A stretch of 64,000 nucleotides of DNA. Origin: Flavobacterium gilvum. GTDB lineage: Bacteria > Bacteroidota > Bacteroidia > Flavobacteriales > Flavobacteriaceae. The position numbers were made by a program, and so were the translations under genes. Under the pieces are notes generated by a model, which had not been told where the DNA came from, did no database searches, and saw only the letters and a program-made list of their open reading frames with translations. Location: assembly GCF_001761465.1 (NCBI RefSeq), contig NZ_CP017479.1, forward strand, positions 744,001 through 808,000, written 5' to 3'. Positions 45,869-54,345 of this stretch are shown here, one piece after another. Each line of letters starts with the position of its first letter. Within the stretch, counting starts at the first letter, position 1.

Positions 45869-46400
45869 AACATTACGCAACGAACTCTCCGAAATTGAAA
45901 TTGAAGAAAAGAGTTTGGCTATTGCCAATAACATTCTGAAACTTCCACTTTGGGACAAAACCTATTTCCATGTTTTTTTGCCAATAGAAGAACATAAAGA
46001 AGTCAATACCGAGTTTATTCTTCACCTGTTATCGGGAAAAGATAAGGAAATTGTAGTTTCAAAAAGTGATTTTGAGACTAGAAACATGACTCATTTTCTG
46101 TTGACGGACAATACCAAAATAAGGAAAAACGAATACAACATTCCTGAACCTATTGATGGACTCGAAGTTCCGGCTACAAAAATCGATGTGGTTTTTGTTC
46201 CGCTTTTGGCTTTTGACAAAAAAGGAAACCGTGTGGGTTACGGCAAGGGTTTTTATGATAAATTCCTCTCGCAATGTAAACCCGAAACCATCAAAATTGG
46301 TTTGTCATTCTTTGAACCCGAAGAACTCATTTCGGATGTTTTTGAAAGTGATGTTATTCTCGATTATTGTATTAGTCCCGATATAATTTATGCGTTCTAG
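45837..46400 (+). CDS. 5-formyltetrahydrofolate cyclo-ligase
   Basis: It uses ATP to recycle 5-formyl-THF to methenyl-THF. The 187 residues show the N-terminal basic start (LKKTLRTKYKTLRNELS), FVPLLAFDKKGNRVGYGKGFYD, the hallmark block with the GYGKGFYDKFL loop, and a C-terminal DVILDYCISPD. The ATG lies within the end of the decarboxylase gene (32-bp overlap). Confidence 0.93.
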   Translation: MLKKTLRTKYKTLRNELSEIEIEEKSLAIANNILKLPLWDKTYFHVFLPIEEHKEVNTEFILHLLSGKDKEIVVSKSDFETRNMTHFLLTDNTKIRKNEYNIPEPIDGLEVPATKIDVVFVPLLAFDKKGNRVGYGKGFYDKFLSQCKPETIKIGLSFFEPEELISDVFESDVILDYCISPDIIYAF

Positions 46401-46411
46401 TTTATAAGTGG

Positions 46412-46419
46412 TACTTTTG
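46412..46419 (+). promoter_or_regulatory. -7 box for the small lipoprotein gene
   Basis: TACTTTTG fits TAnnTTTG 25 bp before the ATG. No convincing -33 element is visible. Confidence 0.35.
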
Positions 46420-46443
46420 CATTTATAAACCTACAATTAAATC

Positions 46444-46638
46444 ATGGAAATACTTAAAAACAAAAGACTTATTACTCAAATTACAATTATACTTTTTACT
46501 TTTACATTGACAAACTGCGCTGTTAGAGTAGGAACAAATCATACCACAGTCAAAGCAAAACCGCTTCCGCCTGGACAAGCAAAAAAAATAACCGGTGAAA
46601 AAAGCGCCAAAAATTATGCACCTGGTCACAATAAATAA
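46444..46638 (+). CDS. Small lipoprotein of unknown function
   Basis: This 64-residue protein has a lipobox (LTNC, about Cys22) after a hydrophobic segment, then a short basic tail with KPLPPGQAKKITGEKSAK and YAPGHNK. Short lipoproteins with a similar PPGQAKK ending are familiar from Flavobacteria, but I know of no function. It ends 7 bp before a terminator. Confidence 0.75.
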   Translation: MEILKNKRLITQITIILFTFTLTNCAVRVGTNHTTVKAKPLPPGQAKKITGEKSAKNYAPGHNK

Positions 46639-46642
46639 TCAA

Positions 46643-46680
46643 AAAAGGGCTGACTTTTAAAAAAGTCATCCCTTATATTT
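46643..46680. terminator. Bidirectional terminator between the lipoprotein gene and lspA
   Basis: AAGGGCTGACTT pairs with AAGTCATCCCTT (about 46645-46674), with a C/A mismatch, in an A/T-flanked hairpin. It can end both the rightward lipoprotein transcript and the leftward ileS-dksA-lspA transcript. Confidence 0.75.
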
Positions 46681-46697
46681 TTCTACAAAAACGAATA

Positions 46698-47297
46698 CTA
46701 TTTATGAAACGCTTTTTTGTTGAATACAATTAAAATCCCAACTCCTGTTGAAATGGCAACATCGGCAACATTGAAAATCGCATTGAAAAACGTAAAATTG
46801 CGTCCGCCAAAATAAGGAATCCATTCCGGCATAGGATAATCTTTTATAAATGGAAAATAGAACATATCGACCACTTGCCCGTTTAACCAAGTTCCATAAG
46901 GAGTGTCCGAAAATAATGTCGCCAATTGTTGATGACTGTCATTAAAAATTACTCCGTAAAACACAGAATCAATAATGTTTCCAAATGCCCCCGCCAATAT
47001 CAAAGCGATCGCTACAATCAGATAATTGGAACTTTTCTTTCTTTCTACAGCATCCCACAACCAATAACCAATTCCTGTTACTGCAAAAAGTCGAAAAACA
47101 GTTAAAATTAATTTACCATAAGCTCCCGGTATTTTGGTTCCCCAGGCCATTCCTTCATTTTCTATAAAATGAATTTGAAACCAATTGAATACGTGAACCT
47201 CTTCGCCTAAAATGAAATTTGTTTTTACATATATTTTAGACACCTGATCTACCAACAATATAAGAACAATTAGAAAGTACGCTTTGAATAATGACAT
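46698..47297 (-). CDS. lspA: Lipoprotein signal peptidase (signal peptidase II)
   Basis: It cleaves lipoprotein signal peptides in the inner membrane after lipid attachment. Four membrane helices are visible. The family blocks are IENEGMAWG, GAFGNIIDSVFYG with the first catalytic Asp, and FNVADVAISTG with the second. I start at MSLFKAYFLIV (47297); the longer frame to 47351 would add 18 atypical residues. It ends the ileS operon. Confidence 0.95.
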   Translation of the reverse strand: MSLFKAYFLIVLILLVDQVSKIYVKTNFILGEEVHVFNWFQIHFIENEGMAWGTKIPGAYGKLILTVFRLFAVTGIGYWLWDAVERKKSSNYLIVAIALILAGAFGNIIDSVFYGVIFNDSHQQLATLFSDTPYGTWLNGQVVDMFYFPFIKDYPMPEWIPYFGGRNFTFFNAIFNVADVAISTGVGILIVFNKKAFHK

Positions 47298-47382
47298 TTT
47301 TAAATTTTTAAAGGCGTAAAAGTAATAAATTAACCAAAAAAAACGCCCCAAATGGAGCGTTAATTATTGTCTCGTAGGACAT

Positions 47383-47763
47383 TTATCTTTGTAAGTTTTT
47401 GGCCTCGATGCTCATTGTGGCATGAGGAACAATTTTTAATCTTTCTTTTCCGATTAATTTACCGGTGATTCTACAAACTCCGTATGTTTTATTTTCTACT
47501 CTGAACAATGCACTCTTCAAATCTCGTATAAACTTTTCTTGACGTATTGCAAGTTGTGAATTGGCTTCTTTTGACATAATTTCACTACCTTCTTCAAATG
47601 CTTTAAACGTGGGGGAAGTATCATCCGTACCGTTGTTAAGGTCATTCATGTAGGCGCTTTTAATCAAATCCAAATCAGCTTGAGCTTTTACGATTTTATT
47701 CTGAATGATTTCCCTGAACTCTGCTAAATCAGAGTCAGAGTATCTTGCAACTTCATCTACCAT
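47383..47763 (-). CDS. TraR/DksA-family RNA polymerase-binding protein with degenerate zinc finger
   Basis: Its 126 residues form an N-terminal coiled-coil (about 10-85) and a C-terminal DksA-type domain. Only one of the four zinc cysteines is left (Cys97 in YGVCRITGKLIG); the others are Thr100, and His/Ala positions around IVPHATMSIEAK. Coiled-coil tip residues (DLNNGTDDTSPT) take the place of the usual DxxDxA. It may still bind the RNA polymerase secondary channel without zinc. It starts 4 bp after ileS. Confidence 0.87.
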   Translation of the reverse strand: MVDEVARYSDSDLAEFREIIQNKIVKAQADLDLIKSAYMNDLNNGTDDTSPTFKAFEEGSEIMSKEANSQLAIRQEKFIRDLKSALFRVENKTYGVCRITGKLIGKERLKIVPHATMSIEAKNLQR

Positions 47764-47767
47764 AATA

Positions 47768-50700
47768 CTAATTTTTTGTAATTGTTATTTTTGTCGTTAT
47801 TCCATCAAAATCAATATCCGTGCCATTTTCTATATTTTCCTCAAAAACAAGTACTTCTGTCAATGTTTCTGATTTTATATAGCTTTCATTGGCTTTAACT
47901 GCCAGCTTCAAAGTATCATTATTTTGCAAATGAACTTTAACTTTATCCGTAACCTCAAAACCGGTATCTTTACGGATATTCTGAATTCTATTTACCAATT
48001 CCCTAGCGATTCCTTCTTGTTTCAGCTCGGGAGTAATTGTAATATCCAGGGCCACTGTTATTCCGTTTGAATTTGCAACCAACCATCCCTCAATATCTTG
48101 TGATGATATTTCTACATCTTCTAAAGATAAAATTACACTTTTTCCAGCAATTACAACAGTTAAGGAGCCTTCTTTGTCAAATTGTGAGATTTGTTCTGCA
48201 GACAAACCTTGTATTTCCTTGGAAATCAATCCCATATCTTTTCCAAAACGCGGGCCTAAAGACTTAAAATTTGGCTTAATTTGCTTAATCAAAATACCGG
48301 AAGCATCATCCAAAAGTACGATTTCTTTCACATTTACTTCGGCTTTTATTAGATCAGAAACAGCCTCGATTTCGAGCTTCTGATTCGCGTCAAGTACCGG
48401 AATCATTACCTTTTGCAGCGGTTGACGCACCTTAATCATCTCCTTTTTTCTAAGTGATAAAACGAGAGAAGAGATAGTCTGCGCTTTCTGCATTTTACTC
48501 TCTAACATTTTATTAACATACTTTTCAACTGAAATTGGGAATTGAGCCAAATGTACAGACTCAAAATTTTCAGTTTGTGTAGCCCTTGTCAAGTCTCTGT
48601 ATAGCGCGTCCATAAAGAACGGAGCGATAGGCGCACTCAATTTACTGATAGTAAGCAAACAGGTATAAAGTGTTTGATAAGCTGCGATTTTATCCTGTGC
48701 ATAATCGCCTTTCCAAAAACGACGACGACATAAACGCACGTACCAGTTACTTAGGTTTTCCTGAACAAATTCGGATATTGCACGAGCTGCTTTCGTAGGC
48801 TCATAATCAGCATAAGCTTCATCTACCAATTTGATTAATGTATGCAATTCTGATAAAATCCAACGGTCTATTTCTGGTCTTTCATCCAAAGGAACCTCAG
48901 CTTCAACAAACTTAAATCCATCAATATTGGCATACAAACTAAAGAACGAATACGTATTATAAAGTGTTCCTAAGAACTTTCGCCTTACCTCAGCCACTCC
49001 TTCAATATCAAACTTCAGGTTATCCCAAGGATTCGCATTGGCAATCATATACCAACGCGTAGCATCTGGGCCATATTCTTTTAAAGTCTCAAACGGATCT
49101 ACAGCATTCCCAAGACGTTTGGACATTTTTTGTCCGTTTTTGTCCAATACTAATCCGTTAGAAACTACATTTTTATACGCAATATTATCAAAAACCAAAG
49201 TTCCGATTGCATGCAAAGTGTAAAACCATCCGCGGGTTTGATCCACACCTTCAGCAATAAAATCAGCCGGAAACGATTGATTATTATCTATTAATTCTTT
49301 GTTTTCAAATGGATAATGCCATTGTGCATAAGGCATCGCACCCGAATCAAACCAAACGTCTATCAAATCGCTTTCACGTTTCATAGGTTTTCCTGATTGC
49401 GAAACCAACGTAATTCCATCCACTACATTTTTATGTAAATCGACTAAATCATAATTGGATTCAGCCATATTTCCAATTTCAAAACCTTTGAAAGGATTAT
49501 TTGTTTGAAAACCGGCAGCAACAGATTTTTCAATTTCGTTGTACAATTCTTCTACAGAACCAATCAGGATTTCTTCCTGTTTGTCTTCGGATCTCCAAAT
49601 TGGCAACGGAATTCCCCAATATCTTGAACGGGATAAGTTCCAGTCGTTGGCATTTTTCAACCAATTCCCAAAACGTCCTTCTCCGGTTGCTTTTGGTTTC
49701 CAGTTGATACTTTCGTTCAAATCAAACATACGGTCTCTAACCTCCGTTATTTTTATAAACCAAGAATCCAGCGGATAGTACAAAATCGGTTTGTCTGTTC
49801 TCCAGCAATGTGGATAACTGTGCACGTATTTTTCAACCTTAAAGGCTTTATTTTCTTCTTTTAAACGAATGGCAAGCTCGACATCTACAGAACGTTCCGG
49901 TGCTTCACCATCGTTATAGTATTCATTTTTAACGTATTTACCCCCAAATTCACCCATGTGAGAAGTGAATTTTCCTTGCAAATCCACCAAAGGAACTGGG
50001 GTTCCATTTTCGTCCAAAACTAACATTGGCGGAACTTCAGGCGTAGCTTCTTTGGCTACTTTGGCATCATCGGCACCAAAAGTGGGCGCTGTATGCACGA
50101 TTCCTGTACCGTCTTCGGTAGTAACAAAATCTCCAGAAATTACTCTAAACGCATTTTCCGGATTTTGATAAGGCAATGCAAAAGGCAATAATTGCTCATA
50201 ACGGATTCCTACCAAATCAGAACCTTTGCATTCCGCAAGAATGTGGAATGGTATTTTTTTGTCTCCTTCTTTGAAATTCTCAAAATCGGATGGATCGTTG
50301 CTTTCAAAAAATCCTTTTCCGAATTGTTTTCCAACTAAGTTTTTAGCCAAAATCACATTGGAAGGACGGAAAGTATATTGATTGAATGTTTTTACCAAAA
50401 CGTATTCGATTCTTGGTCCAACTGTCAAGGCAGTATTACTTGGCAATGTCCAAGGAGTAGTCGTCCAGGCGAGGAAATGGATTTCGTCCAAATCCAATCT
50501 TTCAAGCTTATAATGTTTTAAATTATTGGAACTTATATAATTGTAAAAAGTATTAAAAACCGATTCTTTTTGATCTTCAAGTACTTTGAATTGCGCCACA
50601 ATCGTAGTATCGGTAACGTCTCTATAACTTCCCGGTTGGTTGACTTCGTGTGAAGACAAACCTGTTCCCGCTTTTGGAGAATACGGCTGAATGGTGTAGC

Positions 50701-51229
50701 CTTTGTACATCAAATCTTTGTTGTAGATTTGTTTCAACAACCACCAAACCGTTTCCATATATTTGGATTTGTAGGTCACATACGGATCTTCCATATCTAC
50801 CCAATATCCCATTTTTTCGGTCAAGTCATTCCATACATCGGTATAACGCATTACTGTTTTTTTACAGGCTTCGTTATACTCTTCTACGGTTATTTTTTTC
50901 CCAATATCTTCTTTGGTAATCCCCAATTCTTTTTCGGTACCCAATTCCACAGGCAATCCGTGGGTATCCCAACCGGCTTTACGCTTTACTTGGAATCCTT
51001 TTTGGGTTTTATATCTGCAAAAAATATCCTTAATCGCACGTGCCATTACGTGGTGAATTCCAGGCAATCCATTGGCCGAAGGCGGCCCTTCAAAAAACAC
51101 GTAAGGCTCATTTCCTTCGCGAGTGGTTACACTTTTCTCAAAAATGTTTTTTTCTTTCCAAAAATTCAGCACTTCTGACGCCACTGTTGGCAAGTCAAGT
51201 CCTTTGTATTCAGTAAATTTTGTACTCAT
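47768..51229 (-). CDS. ileS: Isoleucyl-tRNA synthetase, long type with GIHH motif
   Basis: It charges tRNA-Ile. At 1153 residues it is the long, eukaryote-like (type 2) form. The class I signature normally written HxGH is Gly57-Ile-His-His60 here (PGIHHVMAR). KMSKR is intact (GQKMSKRLGNAV). The editing domain has DTTIVAQFKV and TTPWTLPSNTAL; the C-terminal part is the type 2 anticodon domain rather than a zinc-finger end. It leads the ileS-dksA-lspA operon, and its product is essential. Confidence 0.96.
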   Translation of the reverse strand: MSTKFTEYKGLDLPTVASEVLNFWKEKNIFEKSVTTREGNEPYVFFEGPPSANGLPGIHHVMARAIKDIFCRYKTQKGFQVKRKAGWDTHGLPVELGTEKELGITKEDIGKKITVEEYNEACKKTVMRYTDVWNDLTEKMGYWVDMEDPYVTYKSKYMETVWWLLKQIYNKDLMYKGYTIQPYSPKAGTGLSSHEVNQPGSYRDVTDTTIVAQFKVLEDQKESVFNTFYNYISSNNLKHYKLERLDLDEIHFLAWTTTPWTLPSNTALTVGPRIEYVLVKTFNQYTFRPSNVILAKNLVGKQFGKGFFESNDPSDFENFKEGDKKIPFHILAECKGSDLVGIRYEQLLPFALPYQNPENAFRVISGDFVTTEDGTGIVHTAPTFGADDAKVAKEATPEVPPMLVLDENGTPVPLVDLQGKFTSHMGEFGGKYVKNEYYNDGEAPERSVDVELAIRLKEENKAFKVEKYVHSYPHCWRTDKPILYYPLDSWFIKITEVRDRMFDLNESINWKPKATGEGRFGNWLKNANDWNLSRSRYWGIPLPIWRSEDKQEEILIGSVEELYNEIEKSVAAGFQTNNPFKGFEIGNMAESNYDLVDLHKNVVDGITLVSQSGKPMKRESDLIDVWFDSGAMPYAQWHYPFENKELIDNNQSFPADFIAEGVDQTRGWFYTLHAIGTLVFDNIAYKNVVSNGLVLDKNGQKMSKRLGNAVDPFETLKEYGPDATRWYMIANANPWDNLKFDIEGVAEVRRKFLGTLYNTYSFFSLYANIDGFKFVEAEVPLDERPEIDRWILSELHTLIKLVDEAYADYEPTKAARAISEFVQENLSNWYVRLCRRRFWKGDYAQDKIAAYQTLYTCLLTISKLSAPIAPFFMDALYRDLTRATQTENFESVHLAQFPISVEKYVNKMLESKMQKAQTISSLVLSLRKKEMIKVRQPLQKVMIPVLDANQKLEIEAVSDLIKAEVNVKEIVLLDDASGILIKQIKPNFKSLGPRFGKDMGLISKEIQGLSAEQISQFDKEGSLTVVIAGKSVILSLEDVEISSQDIEGWLVANSNGITVALDITITPELKQEGIARELVNRIQNIRKDTGFEVTDKVKVHLQNNDTLKLAVKANESYIKSETLTEVLVFEENIENGTDIDFDGITTKITITKN

Positions 51230-51396
51230 TTTATCCTTTTCTAAATCGTGGTGCGAAAGTAAGAAATAGTTATGAATTATGAGTTATGAGTTATTGAGTT
51301 TTTGCATGTGACGAATTGTAGTTGTATTCGTTCGTAAAACGATGGAGAAATAGAAATATTAAAAAGGGGTGGATAAATGTTTTTTGTAAAATTTTC

Positions 51397-51431
51397 AAAA
51401 AAAAAAGCCATCAATGTGAATTTTGATGGCT
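51397..51431 (-). terminator. Terminator of the PQQ-propeller gene
   Basis: AGCCATCAA (51406-51414) pairs with TTGATGGCT (51423-51431); an A-run at 51397-51406 supplies the U-tract on the leftward transcript. It lies 10 bp past the stop. Confidence 0.8.
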
Positions 51432-51440
51432 CTTAAATTT

Positions 51441-53333
51441 TTATTTTTTATTAAAAATTTCAATTGAATCATCCAGTACATAAAATATGTTTTGTGTAGC
51501 TGGGTCAATTTCATAAATCGGGTGATTGTTTTTAAAAACTAATTTATCAACTTCAACACCGTCGGACTTTCTAACTTTTACCAACATTTTTTCACCGGTT
51601 TCTGCTTTTGCAAAAATATACGAAAAATCTCTATTTTGCTTCATTGCATTAAAACGAGAGCCAAACTTTGCAGCTACCATTGCCATTGCAGCAGCGCCTT
51701 CGGCAGCAGCACCAGACTGATTAAGTTTCGCTTTGTCTTTTTGTTTAACAACAGAGGATGTTACGTTACCATCTTCATCACGCGTAGTCATAGTCCATTC
51801 AGAACCCTGAATTCCAGTCACTGCCGAAGCTGCACTCAGAGCAATACTACCTGCTGTGGCGACACCTTTTAGAAGTTGTCTCCCTGTTTCTCCTGGTTGG
51901 CTGTAAGTAAGATGGTATTTTACAGAACCATCAAGCCCAACTCCCATTACCTCAACTGGTCCAGAAAGGGAAACTCCCCAAGGGAACATTTCTATGCTGT
52001 TTAATTCTTTCTCTCTTTTAATGTCTACTTTGGCAAATGGCTCTGGTTTATCATCTATTGAAGGATTAAACTTGTAAAGCTTTTCGTCATTATATACTAA
52101 ATATGAATTGGTCGACTCATCATAAGTTGGCAATACCGGACGGTCTTTATCAAATTTGATATTGCGTTTCCATAATTTTTTACCGGATTTGTAATCCACC
52201 ATATTGCCATAAGTCCCTGTAAGATACATTACTTTTTCTCGAACTTTTCCTAAATAAAAAATTGGGTCTGCTTTGTCATCAGCGATTTCAATAAAGTTTT
52301 TCCAAAGTTTTTCCCCGTCTTTGTTAATCAGCATCATTTCATTTTCGGCTACATATAAAAAATCTTTATCAATAGGTATGACTTTTTTCAATCCATCACC
52401 GCGAGCATCTTTTTTCCATATTTTTTCACCTGTCTTAAGGTCAAAGAAATTAAAGCCACTGAAATGGGCAATCAACAACTTAGTCCCCCAATCTTCAAGA
52501 TAAACAATACTTTTTGTTTTTATTGACTCTTTCCAGATGCTTTTCCCTGTTTCTGTACTTAAAACATTTAAATAATCCTTTGTCGAAAAAGTTCCAGTTG
52601 AATTAATCACAACAACATTATTATCGTTTTGCGTTGGAAAAAATTTTGTATAATCTTCCTCGGATTTCCAGTTTAATTTCCCAGAATCTCTATTGAAAGA
52701 ATACAGTTTCCCGTAAAGTAAGTAATAAATTGTAGCACCATTTACCTGAGCTTTATTTACATTACCAACATCCTTTAGAGAAAAACTAAATATGGATTTT
52801 GCTTTATCAACAGAAGTTTTCCATTTGATATTTCCTGATACCAAATCAATTAAGGCAATATTCATATTCCCTTTCTCCTTTAATGTAAGCAAATATTCAT
52901 TGGTCTCAGGAAGAAAATCAGATTGTATAACCCAAAAAGGTTCTTTGGAGGAATTATAAACTATTTTCCCTGTATCGGTATTAACGATTAGGAATTTGGA
53001 ATTGATGTTGACTTCCACATAAGGGCTATTCGGTACACTTTTTAATGCTTTTTTTTCTTTAAACATCTTGTCTAAATCAGCATCGTCCAAAAGCTCCATT
53101 GTCGATGCATTACCGTAATCCTCTTTGGTCAGTGTCCAAATTATTTTCTTGGTTTCAGGATTTATTCCGCTAATTTTTCCTTCCCCTTTGAATACAATAA
53201 CTCCAGTAATCTCATTTTGCACTAAATCCTGAATTTTGCCATCAGTCTTAATAACTTCATCATAACTTCTTTGCGAAAACACTGATATGACAACAAATAG
53301 ACACAACAGTATTGATAATTTCATTTTTTTCAT
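51441..53333 (-). CDS. PQQ-repeat beta-propeller protein (BamB-like), exported
   Basis: The 630-residue protein has a signal peptide (LSILLCLFVVISVFSQ), then blade-like repeats: TKKIIWTLTKEDY, SGNIKWKTSVDK, SGKLNWKSEEDYT, GKSIWKESIKTK, TGEKIWKKDARG and SGKKLWKRNIKF. These W-K ends are typical of PQQ/BamB propellers. An odd Ala/Gly-rich hydrophobic stretch (ATAGSIALSAASAVTG, about residue 500, and GAAAEGAAAMAMVAAKFG) interrupts the last part. The role is unknown. Start 53333 was chosen for its short signal peptide; 53324 is also possible. Confidence 0.75.
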   Translation of the reverse strand: MKKMKLSILLCLFVVISVFSQRSYDEVIKTDGKIQDLVQNEITGVIVFKGEGKISGINPETKKIIWTLTKEDYGNASTMELLDDADLDKMFKEKKALKSVPNSPYVEVNINSKFLIVNTDTGKIVYNSSKEPFWVIQSDFLPETNEYLLTLKEKGNMNIALIDLVSGNIKWKTSVDKAKSIFSFSLKDVGNVNKAQVNGATIYYLLYGKLYSFNRDSGKLNWKSEEDYTKFFPTQNDNNVVVINSTGTFSTKDYLNVLSTETGKSIWKESIKTKSIVYLEDWGTKLLIAHFSGFNFFDLKTGEKIWKKDARGDGLKKVIPIDKDFLYVAENEMMLINKDGEKLWKNFIEIADDKADPIFYLGKVREKVMYLTGTYGNMVDYKSGKKLWKRNIKFDKDRPVLPTYDESTNSYLVYNDEKLYKFNPSIDDKPEPFAKVDIKREKELNSIEMFPWGVSLSGPVEVMGVGLDGSVKYHLTYSQPGETGRQLLKGVATAGSIALSAASAVTGIQGSEWTMTTRDEDGNVTSSVVKQKDKAKLNQSGAAAEGAAAMAMVAAKFGSRFNAMKQNRDFSYIFAKAETGEKMLVKVRKSDGVEVDKLVFKNNHPIYEIDPATQNIFYVLDDSIEIFNKK

Positions 53334-53572
53334 TTTTTTTGATTTTTGGTTCAAAATGCTGGTTAAATGCAAATTAACCAGGTCTCGACAATATTATGGC
53401 CTAAATAATTAATGAGCTGTAGTATAATGTCTTCAAAAAAAGTAATATTAGTTCTACAAAAAATATCATGTCAAATTCCATTAACAGGAAAAATTTTAGG
53501 AAAGAAGCAATACATATCCATGTTTAATTAATCAAACACAGGTTAAAAGGAAATTGAAATTATTTGATTTAC

Positions 53573-54286
53573 TTAAGAAAACACTTCCTTCAAAACATCC
53601 AATGATTTTGGTCTTTTGAAACCGTCGAGATGGAAACTGTAATAATCGATTAGAATTTTGAGAAGTATTTGTCTTTCAATAACATGAAATGTTTTTTGGC
53701 CGTTATCGAGTTTCATCTGAATCAGTTTTTTAAACAACTGCGTTTCGTGTTCTGTCAATGAACTAATGGCATGAAAGGGAGTAAAAACACCTTCAACCAT
53801 TTCAAAAAAAGGCATATCCATATCCGAAATATCGGGGTAAAAACCAAGGTATTTTGTGGTTTCCAACATTAGAATCAAATGAAAATTGGAAATTTCATCA
53901 TGTTGGTCGAGCCAATGCAAAGCTGTTTCCAGAAAGGTAAACAAAGCTTCATTTTTTTCTTCTTCATGTATCGAATGATACAGAATTTCGGAAAGAAACA
54001 AAACAATCGTGCTTTTGAAAATATCCGAATGGATAGAATGAAAAGGGGACGAAATTTTTACTTCTTTGAAGTTTTCCAAAGTTCCTTTGTTTTTATGTAC
54101 CGCTTCAATTTCGATAATCGTCAAAGGCTGAAAATAAGCCATTTTCTGGCTCGCTTTTCGGGACGAAAAAGCATCACGAACAAAGTACGATTTCAAGCCA
54201 CTTGATAATGTAAAACATTTTACAATCAAGCTTTTCTCCTGAAATTTTAATGCCGAAATTACGATGGCTTTGGTTTTAACTAGCAT
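53573..54286 (-). CDS. recO: DNA repair protein RecO
   Basis: RecO helps load RecA on SSB-covered single strands (RecFOR path). The 237 residues show the N-terminal OB fold (VKTKAIVISALKFQEKSLIV, YFVRDAF), then the alpha-helical domain (LFLSEILYHSIHEEE, LIMLETTKYLGFYPD). The usual zinc-finger cysteines are missing, as in many Bacteroidota RecO proteins. It follows porZ in the same direction after a perfect palindrome. Confidence 0.93.
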   Translation of the reverse strand: MLVKTKAIVISALKFQEKSLIVKCFTLSSGLKSYFVRDAFSSRKASQKMAYFQPLTIIEIEAVHKNKGTLENFKEVKISSPFHSIHSDIFKSTIVLFLSEILYHSIHEEEKNEALFTFLETALHWLDQHDEISNFHLILMLETTKYLGFYPDISDMDMPFFEMVEGVFTPFHAISSLTEHETQLFKKLIQMKLDNGQKTFHVIERQILLKILIDYYSFHLDGFKRPKSLDVLKEVFS

Positions 54287-54289
54287 TTT

Positions 54290-54345
54290 AATTGTTTAAT
54301 CGGTTAATTGTTTAATCGGTTAAACAATTAACCGATTAAACAATT
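54290..54345. repeat. Perfect 26-bp inverted repeat with 4-nt loop between porZ and recO
   Basis: The left arm 54290-54315 and the right arm 54320-54345 are exact reverse complements around a TCGG loop. Each arm is built of a repeated 16-mer, ATTGTTTAATCGGTTA. The right end touches the porZ stop codon. There is no U-tract, so it is not a classical terminator. Confidence 0.9.

Noticed and set aside
50729..51178. Plus-strand frame of 149 codons
   Set aside because: Antisense to the highly conserved N-terminal part of ileS.
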